Below, piece by piece: positions 1 to 8,444 of a stretch of 33,745 nucleotides of DNA. The stretch lies in NCBI GenBank assembly GCA_035637315.1, contig DASPXK010000262.1:1-33745 (forward strand), given 5' to 3'. The stretch is from DASPXK01 sp035637315 (GTDB taxonomy: Bacteria; Chloroflexota; UBA6077; JACCZL01). The notes below the pieces were generated by a model. It was given only the letters and a program-made list of their open reading frames with translations. It was not told the DNA's origin and searched no databases. The first letter of the stretch is position 1. Each line of letters opens with the position of its first letter. Made by a program: the position numbers and the translations under genes.

Positions 1-1350
1 AAGCCAGCGGAAGCTCCCAAACCGGCGGCGGCCCCGACCGCGGCGCCAGCGGCGGCCACTAAGCCCGCCCCGGCTGGCCAGCGCGTGGTCATCCGCGATC
101 ATGACTGGCTCCAGGGCAACCCAGGCCAGCCGAACGACTGGTATGACGGCTTCATCGCCAAGTTTGAGGAGGAGCATCCGGACATCAAGGTCGAGCGCGA
201 GTGGATCCCCCGCGCGGAGATGCACGCCAAGGAGCTCGCGCTGGCCGCGACCGGCCAGATCGGCGACACCGTTCGCATCAACGTCGCGCCGCTCGTCTCC
301 GAGCTCCAGCTCAAGGGCGTCCTGCACGACCTCAACTCGCTGTACGAGGGCGACAAGGAGTGGGTCGAAAAGGACCTCAAGCAGTTCTGGTCGGGCAACC
401 TGAGGACCTACACCCGCGAAGGGAAGCTGTGGGGACTGCCGGTAGTCGGCCACCCCGGCGCGCTCCATTACTACATCAACAAGACGATGATCGAGAAGGC
501 CGGGCTGAAGATGCCGCCCGCCGACGGCAACTGGAGCTATGACGACCTGCTGACGGTGGCCAAGGGCCTGACCAAGAGCGAGGGTGGCCGGACGACCGTC
601 TATGGCGTCCTCCCGCCGATCAACAATAACACCGCCAATGAGGGTATCGTGGGCTTCTTGCGCGCCTTCGGTGGCGACCTCTTCGACGCGGACGGCAAGA
701 AGTGCCTGCTCAACACGCCCGAGTCGAAGGCCGGCCTCAAAGCGCTGGCCGAACTCTACAAGGCGGGTACCGCCGTTCCGTGGGCAGCCGACATCGACAA
801 CCAGCGGATGGACCTGTTCTTCGGCCAGAAGGTGGGCGTCGTGATCCAGACCGCCTTCGCCGCCTCGGCGTGGCCGGACCAGATCGCCAAGCTGCCACAG
901 CCATTCGAGATGGACGTCGTCCCGAACCCGATCGGCTCAACTGGCAAGCACGCGACGCAGGTCTCCTCCGATGGCAAGGGAGTCTCCAAGGCGAGCAAGA
1001 ACCCGGACAAGGCGTGGATCGTCCTCTCGCGCCTGTACACCAGCCAGCGGCACGGTATCGAGCGGTTCACCAACGGCCTGGGCAGCCCGGGCAGCCGCTT
1101 CGACGTGTGGGACAGCGACGAGTTTCGGCAGAAGGCGCCCAAGCTGCAGAACATCGCCAAAGTGCTGGTGCTGCCGCCGGCGCCGGAGATGGCGGCCTGG
1201 CACCACCCGGCCAATGGCCGCTTCTTCGAGACCGAGCCGGTGCTGCTCAACGAGTTCGTCAAGGTCACCCTGGGCCAGCTCGAGGTGGACAAGTATGCCG
1301 AGGACACCGCGAAGCAGATCCAGGAGATCATGGACAAGCCGACCGTCTAG
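1..1350 (+). CDS. ABC transporter extracellular solute-binding protein, family 1 (carbohydrate type), 5' partial
   Basis: This is the substrate-binding component of a sugar-type ABC importer. The frame is open from base 1 and encodes a Lys/Ala/Pro-rich stretch (residues 1-28 of the visible part). Such a linker typically joins a lipid-anchored Cys to the folded domain in Gram-positive and Chloroflexota binding proteins, so the signal peptide and lipobox lie outside the window. A GTG at 85 is therefore unlikely to be the true start. The body has the maltose-binding-protein-like pattern: 'HPDIKVEREW' near the start, 'NWSYDDLLTVAKGLTK' in the middle and conserved Trp/Gly positions. It ends in TAG just before the two permease genes, which supports the assignment. 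The substrate cannot be read from the sequence. No ATPase gene is present, so the importer probably uses a shared MsmK/UgpC-type ATPase (inference). Confidence 0.88.
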   Translation, partial: KPAEAPKPAAAPTAAPAAATKPAPAGQRVVIRDHDWLQGNPGQPNDWYDGFIAKFEEEHPDIKVEREWIPRAEMHAKELALAATGQIGDTVRINVAPLVSELQLKGVLHDLNSLYEGDKEWVEKDLKQFWSGNLRTYTREGKLWGLPVVGHPGALHYYINKTMIEKAGLKMPPADGNWSYDDLLTVAKGLTKSEGGRTTVYGVLPPINNNTANEGIVGFLRAFGGDLFDADGKKCLLNTPESKAGLKALAELYKAGTAVPWAADIDNQRMDLFFGQKVGVVIQTAFAASAWPDQIAKLPQPFEMDVVPNPIGSTGKHATQVSSDGKGVSKASKNPDKAWIVLSRLYTSQRHGIERFTNGLGSPGSRFDVWDSDEFRQKAPKLQNIAKVLVLPPAPEMAAWHHPANGRFFETEPVLLNEFVKVTLGQLEVDKYAEDTAKQIQEIMDKPTV

Positions 1351-1353
1351 CTA

Positions 1354-1418
1354 GCCGTTCCGGGTTCCGAACTCCGAGCGCTGTGATCGGCCCCCAGGAA
1401 ATCGGAACCCGGAACGGC
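1354..1418. repeat. 17-bp perfect inverted repeat between binding-protein and permease genes
   Basis: The arms 1354-1370 and 1402-1418 are exact reverse complements around a 31-nt loop. The arms themselves are built from the stuttered words GTTCCGGGTTCCGA and TCGGAACCCGGAAC. There is no T tract, so it is not a classical terminator. A hairpin here could lower permease expression relative to the binding protein or protect the upstream mRNA (inference). Confidence 0.85.
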
Positions 1419-1430
1419 GCCGGGAGATAC

Positions 1431-2396
1431 GTGCTCGCACAGGCCACGACGACCGCTCGAGTCACTGAGGCGAAGGGGAGGCTGCGCCGAGAGGAGGTCT
1501 TCTGGGCGTATATCTTCCTGCTGCCGTGGATTATCGGCCTGGTGCTCTTCATCGTGGGGCCGATGCTCTTCTCACTGGGGCTGAGCTTCTTCACCTACAC
1601 GCTGGGGCGGGACTATTCGTTCGCGGGGCTGGACAACTGGATCCGGGCCTTCACGAAGGACGAGCTGTTCTGGCCATCCGTCGGCCGCACCCTGCTCTAC
1701 GCCGCGGTGCTGGTGCCGCTGAGCGTGTTCGGCGCGCTCGGCACGGCGATGCTGCTGAATCAGCGCCTGCGCTTCACGACCTTCTACCGCACCGTCTTCT
1801 TCCTGCCGCACCTGGCGCCGATCGTGGCGGCCGCCTATATCTGGCTGCTGCTGCTCAACGGCACCTACGGCCTGGTTAACGAGCTCCTCTGGCAGATCGG
1901 GCTCCTGGTGCAGGGCGCCGGCATCAAGGGGCCGACCTGGTTTGGCGATCCGGTCTGGGCGCTGCCATCGCTCATGGCCATCGCATTCTGGGGCGCCGTC
2001 GGCGGCAACATGATGGTGATCTTCCTGGCCAGCCTGCAGGGCATACCGCAGGAGCTGTACGAGGTGGCCTCGATCGACGGCGCCAATGCCTGGGCTCGAT
2101 TCTGGCACGTCACGCTGCCGATGATCTCGCCGACGCTCTTTTTCAACTTCGTGCTGGCCTGCATCCTCGCCATCCAGGCCTTCGAAGCCGCCTTCGTCGC
2201 CACGGGAGGAGGGCCGGCCTACGCTACCTGGCTCTACAGCCTCCACATCTACCGCAACACGTTCGAGTTCTTCGATATGGGGTATGGATCGACGCTGGCC
2301 TGGATCCTGTTCATCGTCCTGAGCGCCTTCACCTACTTCCAGTTCCGGGCCTCTCGGAGCTGGGTGTACTACGCGGGCGAGACGCGCGATGGCTGA
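1431..2396 (+). CDS. ABC sugar transporter permease, MalF/UgpA type
   Basis: This is an integral membrane permease of a carbohydrate ABC importer, 321 residues, the usual size for the family. The GTG at 1431 is chosen because GGGAG lies just upstream, the protein then begins with a short basic cytoplasmic tail, and the open frame further upstream runs back into the binding-protein gene in another frame. The first membrane segment (about residues 25-45, 'FLLPWIIGLVLFIVGP') is followed by five more hydrophobic stretches. The cytoplasmic EAA loop that contacts the ATPase is visible as 'YEVASIDGANAWARFWHVTL'. The stop overlaps the start of the next permease by 8 bases, so the two are probably translationally coupled. 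Confidence 0.9.
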   Translation: MLAQATTTARVTEAKGRLRREEVFWAYIFLLPWIIGLVLFIVGPMLFSLGLSFFTYTLGRDYSFAGLDNWIRAFTKDELFWPSVGRTLLYAAVLVPLSVFGALGTAMLLNQRLRFTTFYRTVFFLPHLAPIVAAAYIWLLLLNGTYGLVNELLWQIGLLVQGAGIKGPTWFGDPVWALPSLMAIAFWGAVGGNMMVIFLASLQGIPQELYEVASIDGANAWARFWHVTLPMISPTLFFNFVLACILAIQAFEAAFVATGGGPAYATWLYSLHIYRNTFEFFDMGYGSTLAWILFIVLSAFTYFQFRASRSWVYYAGETRDG

Positions 2397-3312
2397 GCAG
2401 GTTGCACGCACGAGCCGGGCGGCCGCGGTGCCATCACGCGATCTCCTGCACCCGGCCAGACGGCTGCTGGGCCGTTTTGGCCTGCACCTTATCGCCGTTT
2501 TGATCGGAGCCCTGCTGATGCTGCCCTTCTACTGGGCGGTCTCCAGCTCACTGAAGCAGATCACGGAGGTTCGCCAGATACCTCCCATCTGGTGGCCGAG
2601 CGTCGCCCAGTGGCACAACTACGCCGACGTCTGGCGGGTGCGCTTCTTCCCCAGCTGGGTCTGGAACAGCGTCTTTCTCACCGTGATCGCCACGACCGGC
2701 ACGGTAGTGTCGTCGTCGCTGGCCGGCTACGCCTTCGCCCGCTTCCGCTTCCCCGCCAAGAACCTGCTGTTCAGCGTCACGCTGGCGACGCTGATGCTGC
2801 CCGTCTACGTCGTGCTGATCCCGAACTACATGCTGTTCTGGCAGCTCGGTTGGCTCAACACCTACTTGCCCTTGACCTTACCGTTCTGGTTTGGCACGAC
2901 CTTCTCTTCTTTCTACGGCACCGGCTTCTTCATCTTTCTTTTTCGCCAGTTCTTCATGACCATCCCCCTGGAGCTAGATGAAGCGGCGCGCATCGACGGG
3001 GCCAGCTATCCGCGCATCTTCTGGAGCATCATGCTGCCGCTCTCCGGCCCCGCCTTCGCCACTGTAGCCATCATCCAAGGGATTGCTCAGTGGAACTCGT
3101 TCCTCCCGCCGCTGATCATCCTCAACCGGCCGGAGGCCTACCCGCTCAGCGTCGGCCTGCGCTACTTCGTGGTCAATCCGGGCGACGGCCTGCCCAGGGA
3201 CCATCTGCTCATGGCCGCCGCGGTGATCATGACCTTGCCCGTGATCCTCCTGTTCTTCATCGGCCAGCGCTACTTCGTGCGGGGCGTGGTCATGTCCGGC
3301 ATCAAGGGCTAG
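2389..3312 (+). CDS. ABC sugar transporter permease, MalG/UgpE type
   Basis: This is the second permease of the same importer, 307 residues. The ATG lies inside the last codons of the upstream permease gene. After a basic N-terminal tail comes a membrane segment at about residues 32-55. The family signature 'PFYWAVSSSLK' follows, and the EAA motif reads 'DEAARIDGASYPRIFWSIML'. The C-terminus ends in 'RYFVRGVVMSGIKG', typical of MalG-like permeases (G-KG ending). Together with the two genes before it, it forms an importer lacking a local ATPase. The next gene is convergent, with only seven bases between the stops and no room for an independent terminator. Confidence 0.92.
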   Translation: MAEQVARTSRAAAVPSRDLLHPARRLLGRFGLHLIAVLIGALLMLPFYWAVSSSLKQITEVRQIPPIWWPSVAQWHNYADVWRVRFFPSWVWNSVFLTVIATTGTVVSSSLAGYAFARFRFPAKNLLFSVTLATLMLPVYVVLIPNYMLFWQLGWLNTYLPLTLPFWFGTTFSSFYGTGFFIFLFRQFFMTIPLELDEAARIDGASYPRIFWSIMLPLSGPAFATVAIIQGIAQWNSFLPPLIILNRPEAYPLSVGLRYFVVNPGDGLPRDHLLMAAAVIMTLPVILLFFIGQRYFVRGVVMSGIKG

Positions 3313-3319
3313 GGGTCTC

Positions 3320-4324
3320 TTAGCCCACCAGCCGCTCGAAAGTCCGCCGCAGCTCGGCGGGGGACTCGATCCCGGAGACGCTCACGCCGTGCAGGTCGAC
3401 ACCGGCCGCGGCCTGTTCATCGAGCCGCTCGATGCAGCGCTCGACGGGGCCGATCGCCGCCAGCGACTCCGACAGCCGGTCAGGCACCACGCCCGCGCCG
3501 GCGCCCGATCCGCCGGCCGCCCACGCTTCGCGGACCGCCGCCACCTCCGCCGCCCAGCCCATCTCCGAGAGCTGGGTGTGGTAGAAGTCGCCCATACGCG
3601 CCATGTAGAAGGCCAGCGTCCGCTTGTGTTCGTGTCGGGCCGCGTCGCCGTCGTCAGACGTCACGACCACCTGGCCTGGAGCCTTGTAGACGACCTCCGA
3701 GGGGTCACGTCCGGCCGCGGCCACTCGCTCGCGGAAGCGACCGACCTCTTCGGCCAGGCGTTCGACGGGGATCATCAGGGGCATCAACCCGTCCGCCGCC
3801 TCGGCCGCTAGCTGGAGACCGGGCGGGCGGAACGAGGCCAGGTAAATCGGCACCCGCGCTCGGAGTGGCTTGAAGCGAAAGGTGAAGCCGCGCTCGAGGC
3901 GAAAGAGGCGGCCGTCGAACGCCAGCGGCTGCTCGGCAAACAGCATCCGCATGATCGCGATCACCTCGCGGACTCGCGTCAGCGGCCGTTCGTACGGGAG
4001 GCCGTGGAAATGCTCGATCACCCGCGGCCCACTCGTCCCCAGCCCGGCGATCGCTCGCCCGCCCGACAGCTCGTCGAGGGTGGCAAACTGCTGAGCCAGG
4101 GCGGCCGGTGAGCGCGAGAAGACGTTCACGATGCCCGTTCCAACCTGGATACGCGTGGTCCGCTCGGCTAGCTGGACCAGCAGCGAAAACGCGTCGCGGC
4201 CCCACGTCTCGGGGACGAAGACGGTCTCCACGCCGGCCTCGTCGGCGGCCCGCACGAAGGCGAACTGGCGCTCCCGGTCCAGCTCGCCGTCGACACGGAT
4301 CGCAACCGAGAGCCGCCTAGCCAC
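3320..4324 (-). CDS. LLM class (luciferase-like) flavin/F420-dependent oxidoreductase
   Basis: This is a TIM-barrel oxidoreductase of the luciferase-like superfamily, 334 residues. Many relatives in Actinobacteria and Chloroflexota use coenzyme F420. The N-terminus begins with the first beta strand of the barrel, 'RRLSVAIRVDG', followed by 'AGVETVFVPETWGRDAF'. 'RIQVGTGIVNVFSRSPAALA' is the hallmark stretch (G-GI-N-F-RSP) and 'LSGGRAIAGLGTSGPRVIE' the next conserved turn. The C-terminal part 'GPVERCIERLDEQAAAGVD' is the usual helix before the last strand. The start is GTG. It sits 12 bases behind the DedA gene on the same strand, so the two are probably cotranscribed. Substrate and cofactor (FMN or F420) are not decidable from sequence alone. 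Confidence 0.9.
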   Translation of the reverse strand: MARRLSVAIRVDGELDRERQFAFVRAADEAGVETVFVPETWGRDAFSLLVQLAERTTRIQVGTGIVNVFSRSPAALAQQFATLDELSGGRAIAGLGTSGPRVIEHFHGLPYERPLTRVREVIAIMRMLFAEQPLAFDGRLFRLERGFTFRFKPLRARVPIYLASFRPPGLQLAAEAADGLMPLMIPVERLAEEVGRFRERVAAAGRDPSEVVYKAPGQVVVTSDDGDAARHEHKRTLAFYMARMGDFYHTQLSEMGWAAEVAAVREAWAAGGSGAGAGVVPDRLSESLAAIGPVERCIERLDEQAAAGVDLHGVSVSGIESPAELRRTFERLVG

Positions 4325-4336
4325 GCACAGCTCTCG

Positions 4337-4978
4337 CTAGCTCGGGCTGCGGGCGAGGCGAGCGCGGACCCAGGTGTGGATCTGGCGCCGGTTCTCACGG
4401 TAGACGTGCAGCGCGGTGGGCATGATCGACACGATGATGATCAGCAAGACGACGGGCAGCAGGTAGCGATCTACGTCGGGGATGACGCTGCCGAACACGT
4501 ATCCGCCGCAGGTCAGGCCGAACACCCACACCAGCCCTCCGACGACGTTGAACAGCAGGAATCGGGCGTGGGTCATCTGAGCCAGCCCGGCCACGATCGG
4601 CACGAACGTCCGCACGATGGGCAGGAAGCGGGCCAGGACGATCGCCTTGCCGCCGTGCTTGTCGTAGAAGTCGTGGGCGGTCACGAGGTGCTTCTTGTGA
4701 AACCAGATCGAGTTCTCGCGGGTGAAGAGGCGCCGCCCGACCCGCTCGCCAAACCAGTAGCCGACGCTGTTGCCGCTGATCGAGGCGACGGACAACAGGA
4801 CCAGCAGGACCGCCAGACTGAAATACCCTTGCGAGGCGAGGAAACCGGCCGTGAACAGCAGGCTATCACCTGGGAGGAAGAAGCCAAAGAACAGCCCGTT
4901 CTCGGCGAAGACGATCGCGAAGATGCCAACGTATCCGACCGTCAGCAGAATGGTCTTGAGGTCGAAACTGAGGTCCAT
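4337..4978 (-). CDS. DedA family integral membrane protein (VTT domain)
   Basis: This is a polytopic membrane protein of the DedA/SNARE-associated family, 213 residues from the chosen ATG. An upstream in-frame ATG at 5014 exists, but GAGGGG sits four bases before the ATG at 4978, so the shorter form is preferred. Family hallmarks visible are 'FFGFFLPGDSLLFTAG' (the FLPG(D/E) re-entrant loop) and 'ARFLPIVRTFVPIVAG' (the R...P..R...P..AG motif). DedA proteins act in membrane homeostasis and lipid scrambling or recycling, including undecaprenyl phosphate recycling. The role in this organism is inferred from family only. The LLM oxidoreductase gene follows 12 bases downstream. Confidence 0.92.
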   Translation of the reverse strand: MDLSFDLKTILLTVGYVGIFAIVFAENGLFFGFFLPGDSLLFTAGFLASQGYFSLAVLLVLLSVASISGNSVGYWFGERVGRRLFTRENSIWFHKKHLVTAHDFYDKHGGKAIVLARFLPIVRTFVPIVAGLAQMTHARFLLFNVVGGLVWVFGLTCGGYVFGSVIPDVDRYLLPVVLLIIIVSIMPTALHVYRENRRQIHTWVRARLARSPS

Positions 4979-5054
4979 CGTCCCCTCGTTGCGAATGCGC
5001 GGCCGATTGTACACGACTGGGGGAGGGGGATCGGGGATGGTGCCAAGGCCCCCG

Positions 5055-5144
5055 CCCCTCTCCCCCAGAGGGCCTGAGAGGGGTTGGGGGAGAGGGGTGG
5101 GGAAACGAACGGCCCTCTCCCTTGAGGGCCCCTGAGGGAGAGGG
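5055..5144. repeat. Two adjacent CCCTCTCCC-type palindromes downstream of rnj
   Basis: Hairpin one has 13-bp perfect arms at 5055-5067 and 5085-5097. Hairpin two has 10-bp arms at 5113-5122 and 5135-5144. Both share the word CCCTCTCCC / GGGAGAGGG with repeats at 9881-9923, 14178-14266 and 33394-33412, so this is an interspersed family. They lie between the 3' end of the RNase J gene and the DedA gene and may serve as the rnj transcription end or RNA-stabilising structure, although no T run is present. Confidence 0.8.
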
Positions 5145-5163
5145 GTTGGGGTGAGGGCTGGAA

Positions 5164-6831
5164 CTAGACCTCGGTAACGACGGGCAGGATCATCGGGCGG
5201 CGGCGGGCCCGCTCGTAGATGAAGGCGCTCAACACCTCGCGGATCTTGCTCACCAGGAAGCCGTAGCTGGGCTCGGCCTGCTGGACGCTCTCGAGGGCGT
5301 CGATCAGGACTTCGCGGGCCTCGCCCAGGATAGCGTCCTGCTTCGGGTCGACCACACCGCGCGAGACCAGGTCCGGGCCGCCGATCAGCTCGCCGCTCTC
5401 GCGATCCACGACCACCACCGCGATCAAGACACCGTCGGCCGCCAGGCGGCGGCGATCGCGCAGGACGACGCGCGTTACGTCGCCGATGGTCAGCCCGTCG
5501 ACTAGGACCGAGCCTGAGGGGACCGTCCCGCTCCTCGATGCCCGGTTGGGCTCGAACTCGATCACGTCGCCGATGTCGGCGATCAAGACGCGATCTGGCG
5601 GGATGCCCGCCGCGATGGCCAGCTCCTTGTACAGCACCAGCATCCGGTACTCGCCGTGGATGGGGATGCAGTAGCGGGGCCGCACCAGCGCGATCATGTG
5701 TCGGAGCTCGTCCTGGCTGGCGTGCCCAGACACGTGGATCCCTTCGTCGATGGCGCGGTAGATGACCCTGGCGCCGCGGCGGTACAGGTTGTCGATCGAG
5801 CGAGCGACTGTCTCCTCGTTGCCAGGGATCGGGCCGGCGCTGAAGACCACCGTATCGCCCTCGATAATCTTGACGTGGTGGTCTCCGACCGCCATCCGGC
5901 TCAGGACCGAGGACGGTTCGCCCTGGCTGCCAGTCGTAAGCAGTACGAGCTGGTTGGCCGGCACGTCCTGGCTCTGGCGAAGGTCGATCAGCGTGTCCTC
6001 CGGTATGTCCAGATAGCCGATCTTGGCGGCCACCTTCAGGTTCTCTTCCATGCTGCGGCCTGCCACGGCCACCTTGCGGCCGAGCCGATGGGCGATCAAG
6101 ATGACCTGTCTAAGTCGAGCCAGGTGTGAAGCGAACGCGGTGACGATCACTCGGCCGGAAGCGGCGGCAATCAGACGCTCGAGGTTCTGGCCGACGACGC
6201 TCTCCGACCCGGTCCAGCCGGGGGTCTCCACCCGAACGCAGTCCGAGAACAGCCCTAGAACGCCTTCATCGCCAAGCTGCCGGAGGGCTTCCTCGTCGGT
6301 CGCGATGCCATCGGGCGGTTGGCGATCGAACTTGTAGTCGCCAGTGTGAAAGATGGTGCCGACCGGGGTTCGGATCGCGAAGCCAACTGAACCAGGCACG
6401 CTGTGATTGACGAAGATAGCTTCGGCCTGAAACGGTTCGAGATCGATCCGCTCGCCAGGCACGATCTCGACGAGTCGGGCGCGGTCGGACTGACGGTGCT
6501 CACGCAGCTTGACCTCAATCAACCCCAGGGTCAAGCGAGTGCCATAGATCGGGACCGGGTCGGGCCGCTCGAGCTGCGCCAACAGGTATGGCAACGCCCC
6601 AATGTGGTCCTCGTGGCCATGGGTGATGAGGATCGCGCGCAAGCTGTCGGCGGCGTCCGCGACGTAGCCGAAGTCGGGAATCACCAGGTCGACGCCGTGC
6701 AGCTCCTCCTCAGGGAACTTGACGCCTGCATCGACCAGCAGCCTCTGGTCGGCGTACTCGAACAGGGTCGAGTTCTTACCCACCTCGCCGACGCCCCCGA
6801 GCAGGGTCGCCCGTAGCGTGGAACCAGCCAT
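5164..6831 (-). CDS. rnj: Ribonuclease J
   Basis: This is a metallo-beta-lactamase/beta-CASP ribonuclease of 555 residues, the normal RNase J length, with 5'-3' exonuclease and endonuclease activity in mRNA decay and rRNA maturation. The zinc-binding motif HxHxDH is at residues 71-76 ('THGHEDHIG'). Later metal ligands are visible in 'FVNHSVPGS' and 'FHTGDYKFD'. The beta-CASP region includes 'VIVTAFASHLARL' and 'LLTTGSQGEPSSVLSRM', and 'IHVSGHASQDEL' carries the C-terminal beta-CASP His. The gene is divergent from nrdR across a repeat-rich spacer. No strong ribosome binding site precedes the ATG, and the repeat run in the spacer touches the first codons. Confidence 0.96.
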   Translation of the reverse strand: MAGSTLRATLLGGVGEVGKNSTLFEYADQRLLVDAGVKFPEEELHGVDLVIPDFGYVADAADSLRAILITHGHEDHIGALPYLLAQLERPDPVPIYGTRLTLGLIEVKLREHRQSDRARLVEIVPGERIDLEPFQAEAIFVNHSVPGSVGFAIRTPVGTIFHTGDYKFDRQPPDGIATDEEALRQLGDEGVLGLFSDCVRVETPGWTGSESVVGQNLERLIAAASGRVIVTAFASHLARLRQVILIAHRLGRKVAVAGRSMEENLKVAAKIGYLDIPEDTLIDLRQSQDVPANQLVLLTTGSQGEPSSVLSRMAVGDHHVKIIEGDTVVFSAGPIPGNEETVARSIDNLYRRGARVIYRAIDEGIHVSGHASQDELRHMIALVRPRYCIPIHGEYRMLVLYKELAIAAGIPPDRVLIADIGDVIEFEPNRASRSGTVPSGSVLVDGLTIGDVTRVVLRDRRRLAADGVLIAVVVVDRESGELIGGPDLVSRGVVDPKQDAILGEAREVLIDALESVQQAEPSYGFLVSKIREVLSAFIYERARRRPMILPVVTEV

Positions 6832-6945
6832 CAGCGATCAGCCATACGAGCCATCAGCCATTAGCCATCAGCTCTCAGCAGTCGAAGGTCCCCTGACGGC
6901 GAACAACTTCCGTTATAGCTGATAGCTGATAGCTGATGGCTCGGA
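6826..6945. repeat. Stuttered AGCCATCAGC/AGCTGATAGCT inverted repeat in the rnj-nrdR spacer
   Basis: Left run (about 6826-6875): the word AGCCATCAGC recurs with small changes. Right run (6915-6945): AGCTGATAGCTGAT recurs in the opposite orientation. The best pairing is 6848-6873 with 6917-6942, 26 positions with three mismatches and a 43-nt loop. It lies in the promoter region of two divergent genes and begins over the first codons of rnj. Confidence 0.8.
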
Positions 6946-6954
6946 TGCCTCGGG

Positions 6955-6963
6955 TGTTAGAAT
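6955..6963 (+). promoter_or_regulatory. Extended -10 promoter for nrdR (leaderless)
   Basis: TGTTAGAAT gives the TG extension plus a TAGAAT -10 hexamer (5 of 6 to consensus). Transcription starting about seven bases downstream would begin at or next to the ATG at 6970. There is no Shine-Dalgarno sequence before that ATG, which fits a leaderless mRNA. No good -35 is seen, as expected for an extended -10 promoter. Confidence 0.55.
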
Positions 6964-6969
6964 CGGCGC

Positions 6970-7425
6970 ATGCGGTGCCCCTTCTGTGGCTCGCGCGGGA
7001 CACGTGTTCTCGACAAGCGGGATTCCGAAGACTTCGCGATAACCCGCCGGCGGCGCGAGTGCCAGAGCTGTGGTGGCCGTTTTACCACCCACGAACGCCC
7101 CGAGATCGCCAATCTGATGGTCGTCAAAAAGGATGGCCGCCGACAGCCGTTCGATCGAGCCAAGCTACGCGCGAGCGTGCAGACAGCGTGCGCCAAGCGT
7201 CCGATCAGCGCCGAGCGGATCGAACGCCTGGTCGACCAGATCGAGGCGAACCTCCGTAGTCGCGACCTCTTGGAGGTCCAGACCAGCGTGGTGGGTGACC
7301 AGGTGGTGGAAAAGCTGCGCGATCTGGACCACGTCGCCTACATCCGATTCGCCTCCGTGTACCGAGCTTTCGCCGATGTCTCGTCTTTCGAGGACGAGCT
7401 GCGCAAGCTACTCAAGAGCTCGTAG
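6970..7425 (+). CDS. nrdR: Transcriptional repressor NrdR
   Basis: This is the ATP/dATP-sensing repressor of ribonucleotide reductase genes, 151 residues, full length. The N-terminal zinc ribbon has its two Cys pairs in 'MRCPFCGSRGTRVLD' and 'RRRECQSCGGRFTTHER'. The ATP-cone follows at about residues 48-138 ('VVKKDGRRQPFDRAKL', 'SVYRAFADVSSFEDEL'). No ribonucleotide reductase gene is in the window, so its targets are elsewhere. The ATG lies directly under a predicted start of transcription, suggesting leaderless expression. A CPBP protease gene follows 41 bases later on the same strand. Confidence 0.96.
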   Translation: MRCPFCGSRGTRVLDKRDSEDFAITRRRRECQSCGGRFTTHERPEIANLMVVKKDGRRQPFDRAKLRASVQTACAKRPISAERIERLVDQIEANLRSRDLLEVQTSVVGDQVVEKLRDLDHVAYIRFASVYRAFADVSSFEDELRKLLKSS

Positions 7426-7466
7426 GCGCCACGTGGCCCGTCCCTCCTTCGGCGTGTAGGGCGGCG

Positions 7467-8408
7467 ATGTTCCACGAAGAGCGGCCCCCGGCTCGCTCGG
7501 AGGTCGGAGGCCGGATCTGGGTAGCCGCGGCGCTCGGCTCTGGCCTAGCCCTGGGCGCGGCCGGCGGAGCCTTGCTGTTTGGCCTTCGCTGGCTGGGTGA
7601 GCCGGCCGGCCGAACGCCGGCCAACCTGGCGGCGACGAGCCTCATCCTGCTCGGGGTGCTCCTGGCCGGCTCGGGCATTGGCTACTACGTGCTGGCGCCA
7701 GGCTTTCGTGGCCCGCTCGCTGCGCGGGAGGGAATTGGCACGCATCGCCTGGTCTTGACGAGCACTCTGTTCGTCGTTCTGGCTAGCAACCTGGTGCCAA
7801 TGGGCGCGGCGCTGTTTCGGCGACCGGAAGGCCTGTGCACGGTCCCTGGCTTCCTGAGCGCAGCCCTGAGCGTGGACTTTGCGCTGCTGGGTGTGACGTA
7901 TTTGCGGTTCATCCGGCCTGGCGTCCTGACCCTTGACCGGCTCGGGCTGCGCCGCGGCCGGCTGCTCCCAGACGTCGGCTTCGGAATCCTGGTCGGGGTG
8001 GCAGTGCTCGTCGTGAGCGCGTCGATCCAGGCGGCGCTCGACAGATTCGGAGTCCGGCAGACGCAGCTGCTGGACTTTCGCTGCATCAGGCAGTTCCCGC
8101 TGGCCGGCTTTCTTGCCGTCGTGCTGGCCGGCGGCGTCCTTGCGCCCATCGCCGAGGAGCTGTTCTTTCGCGGTTTTGTGTTCCGAAGCTACCTCACGAC
8201 TCGTGGTCCACTGGTCGCCTACACGCTGAGCTCCGTGCTCTTTGCCAGCCTCCACTTCAATCTGCCGGCCCTGCTACCGATCCTGTCACTCGGGCTGATG
8301 TTCTGTTGGGCGTACCATCGCAGCGGGAGCATCGTCCCGAGCATGGTCGGGCACGCCCTCAACAACTCATTCGCGTTCGCTATCCTTTACTGGACAGACC
8401 TGCGATGA
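7467..8408 (+). CDS. CPBP family intramembrane metalloprotease (CAAX prenyl protease 2/Abi type)
   Basis: This is a multi-pass membrane protein of 313 residues with the three CPBP/Abi motifs. Motif 1 is 'IAEELFFRGFVF' (EExxxR). Motif 2 is 'VLFASLHFNLPALL' (FxxxH). Motif 3 is 'MVGHALNNSFAF' (HxxxN). The N-terminal half (about residues 20-200) adds several membrane segments without recognisable motifs. In other bacteria such enzymes cleave membrane or secreted peptides or process bacteriocin precursors. No peptide precursor gene is seen nearby, so the substrate is unknown. It follows nrdR and precedes a strong palindrome. Confidence 0.88.
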   Translation: MFHEERPPARSEVGGRIWVAAALGSGLALGAAGGALLFGLRWLGEPAGRTPANLAATSLILLGVLLAGSGIGYYVLAPGFRGPLAAREGIGTHRLVLTSTLFVVLASNLVPMGAALFRRPEGLCTVPGFLSAALSVDFALLGVTYLRFIRPGVLTLDRLGLRRGRLLPDVGFGILVGVAVLVVSASIQAALDRFGVRQTQLLDFRCIRQFPLAGFLAVVLAGGVLAPIAEELFFRGFVFRSYLTTRGPLVAYTLSSVLFASLHFNLPALLPILSLGLMFCWAYHRSGSIVPSMVGHALNNSFAFAILYWTDLR

Positions 8409-8444
8409 TGTACGCGCGACCAGGCTGTTCCGCCGGTCCCATCA

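Noticed and set aside
702..1430. Long upstream extension of the first permease
   Set aside because: It overlaps the binding-protein gene in another frame and has no membrane or permease character before GTG 1431.
5055..5144. Intrinsic terminator of rnj
   Set aside because: The hairpins are strong but no T tract follows on the minus strand, and the same word recurs at other loci, so it is listed as a repeat.
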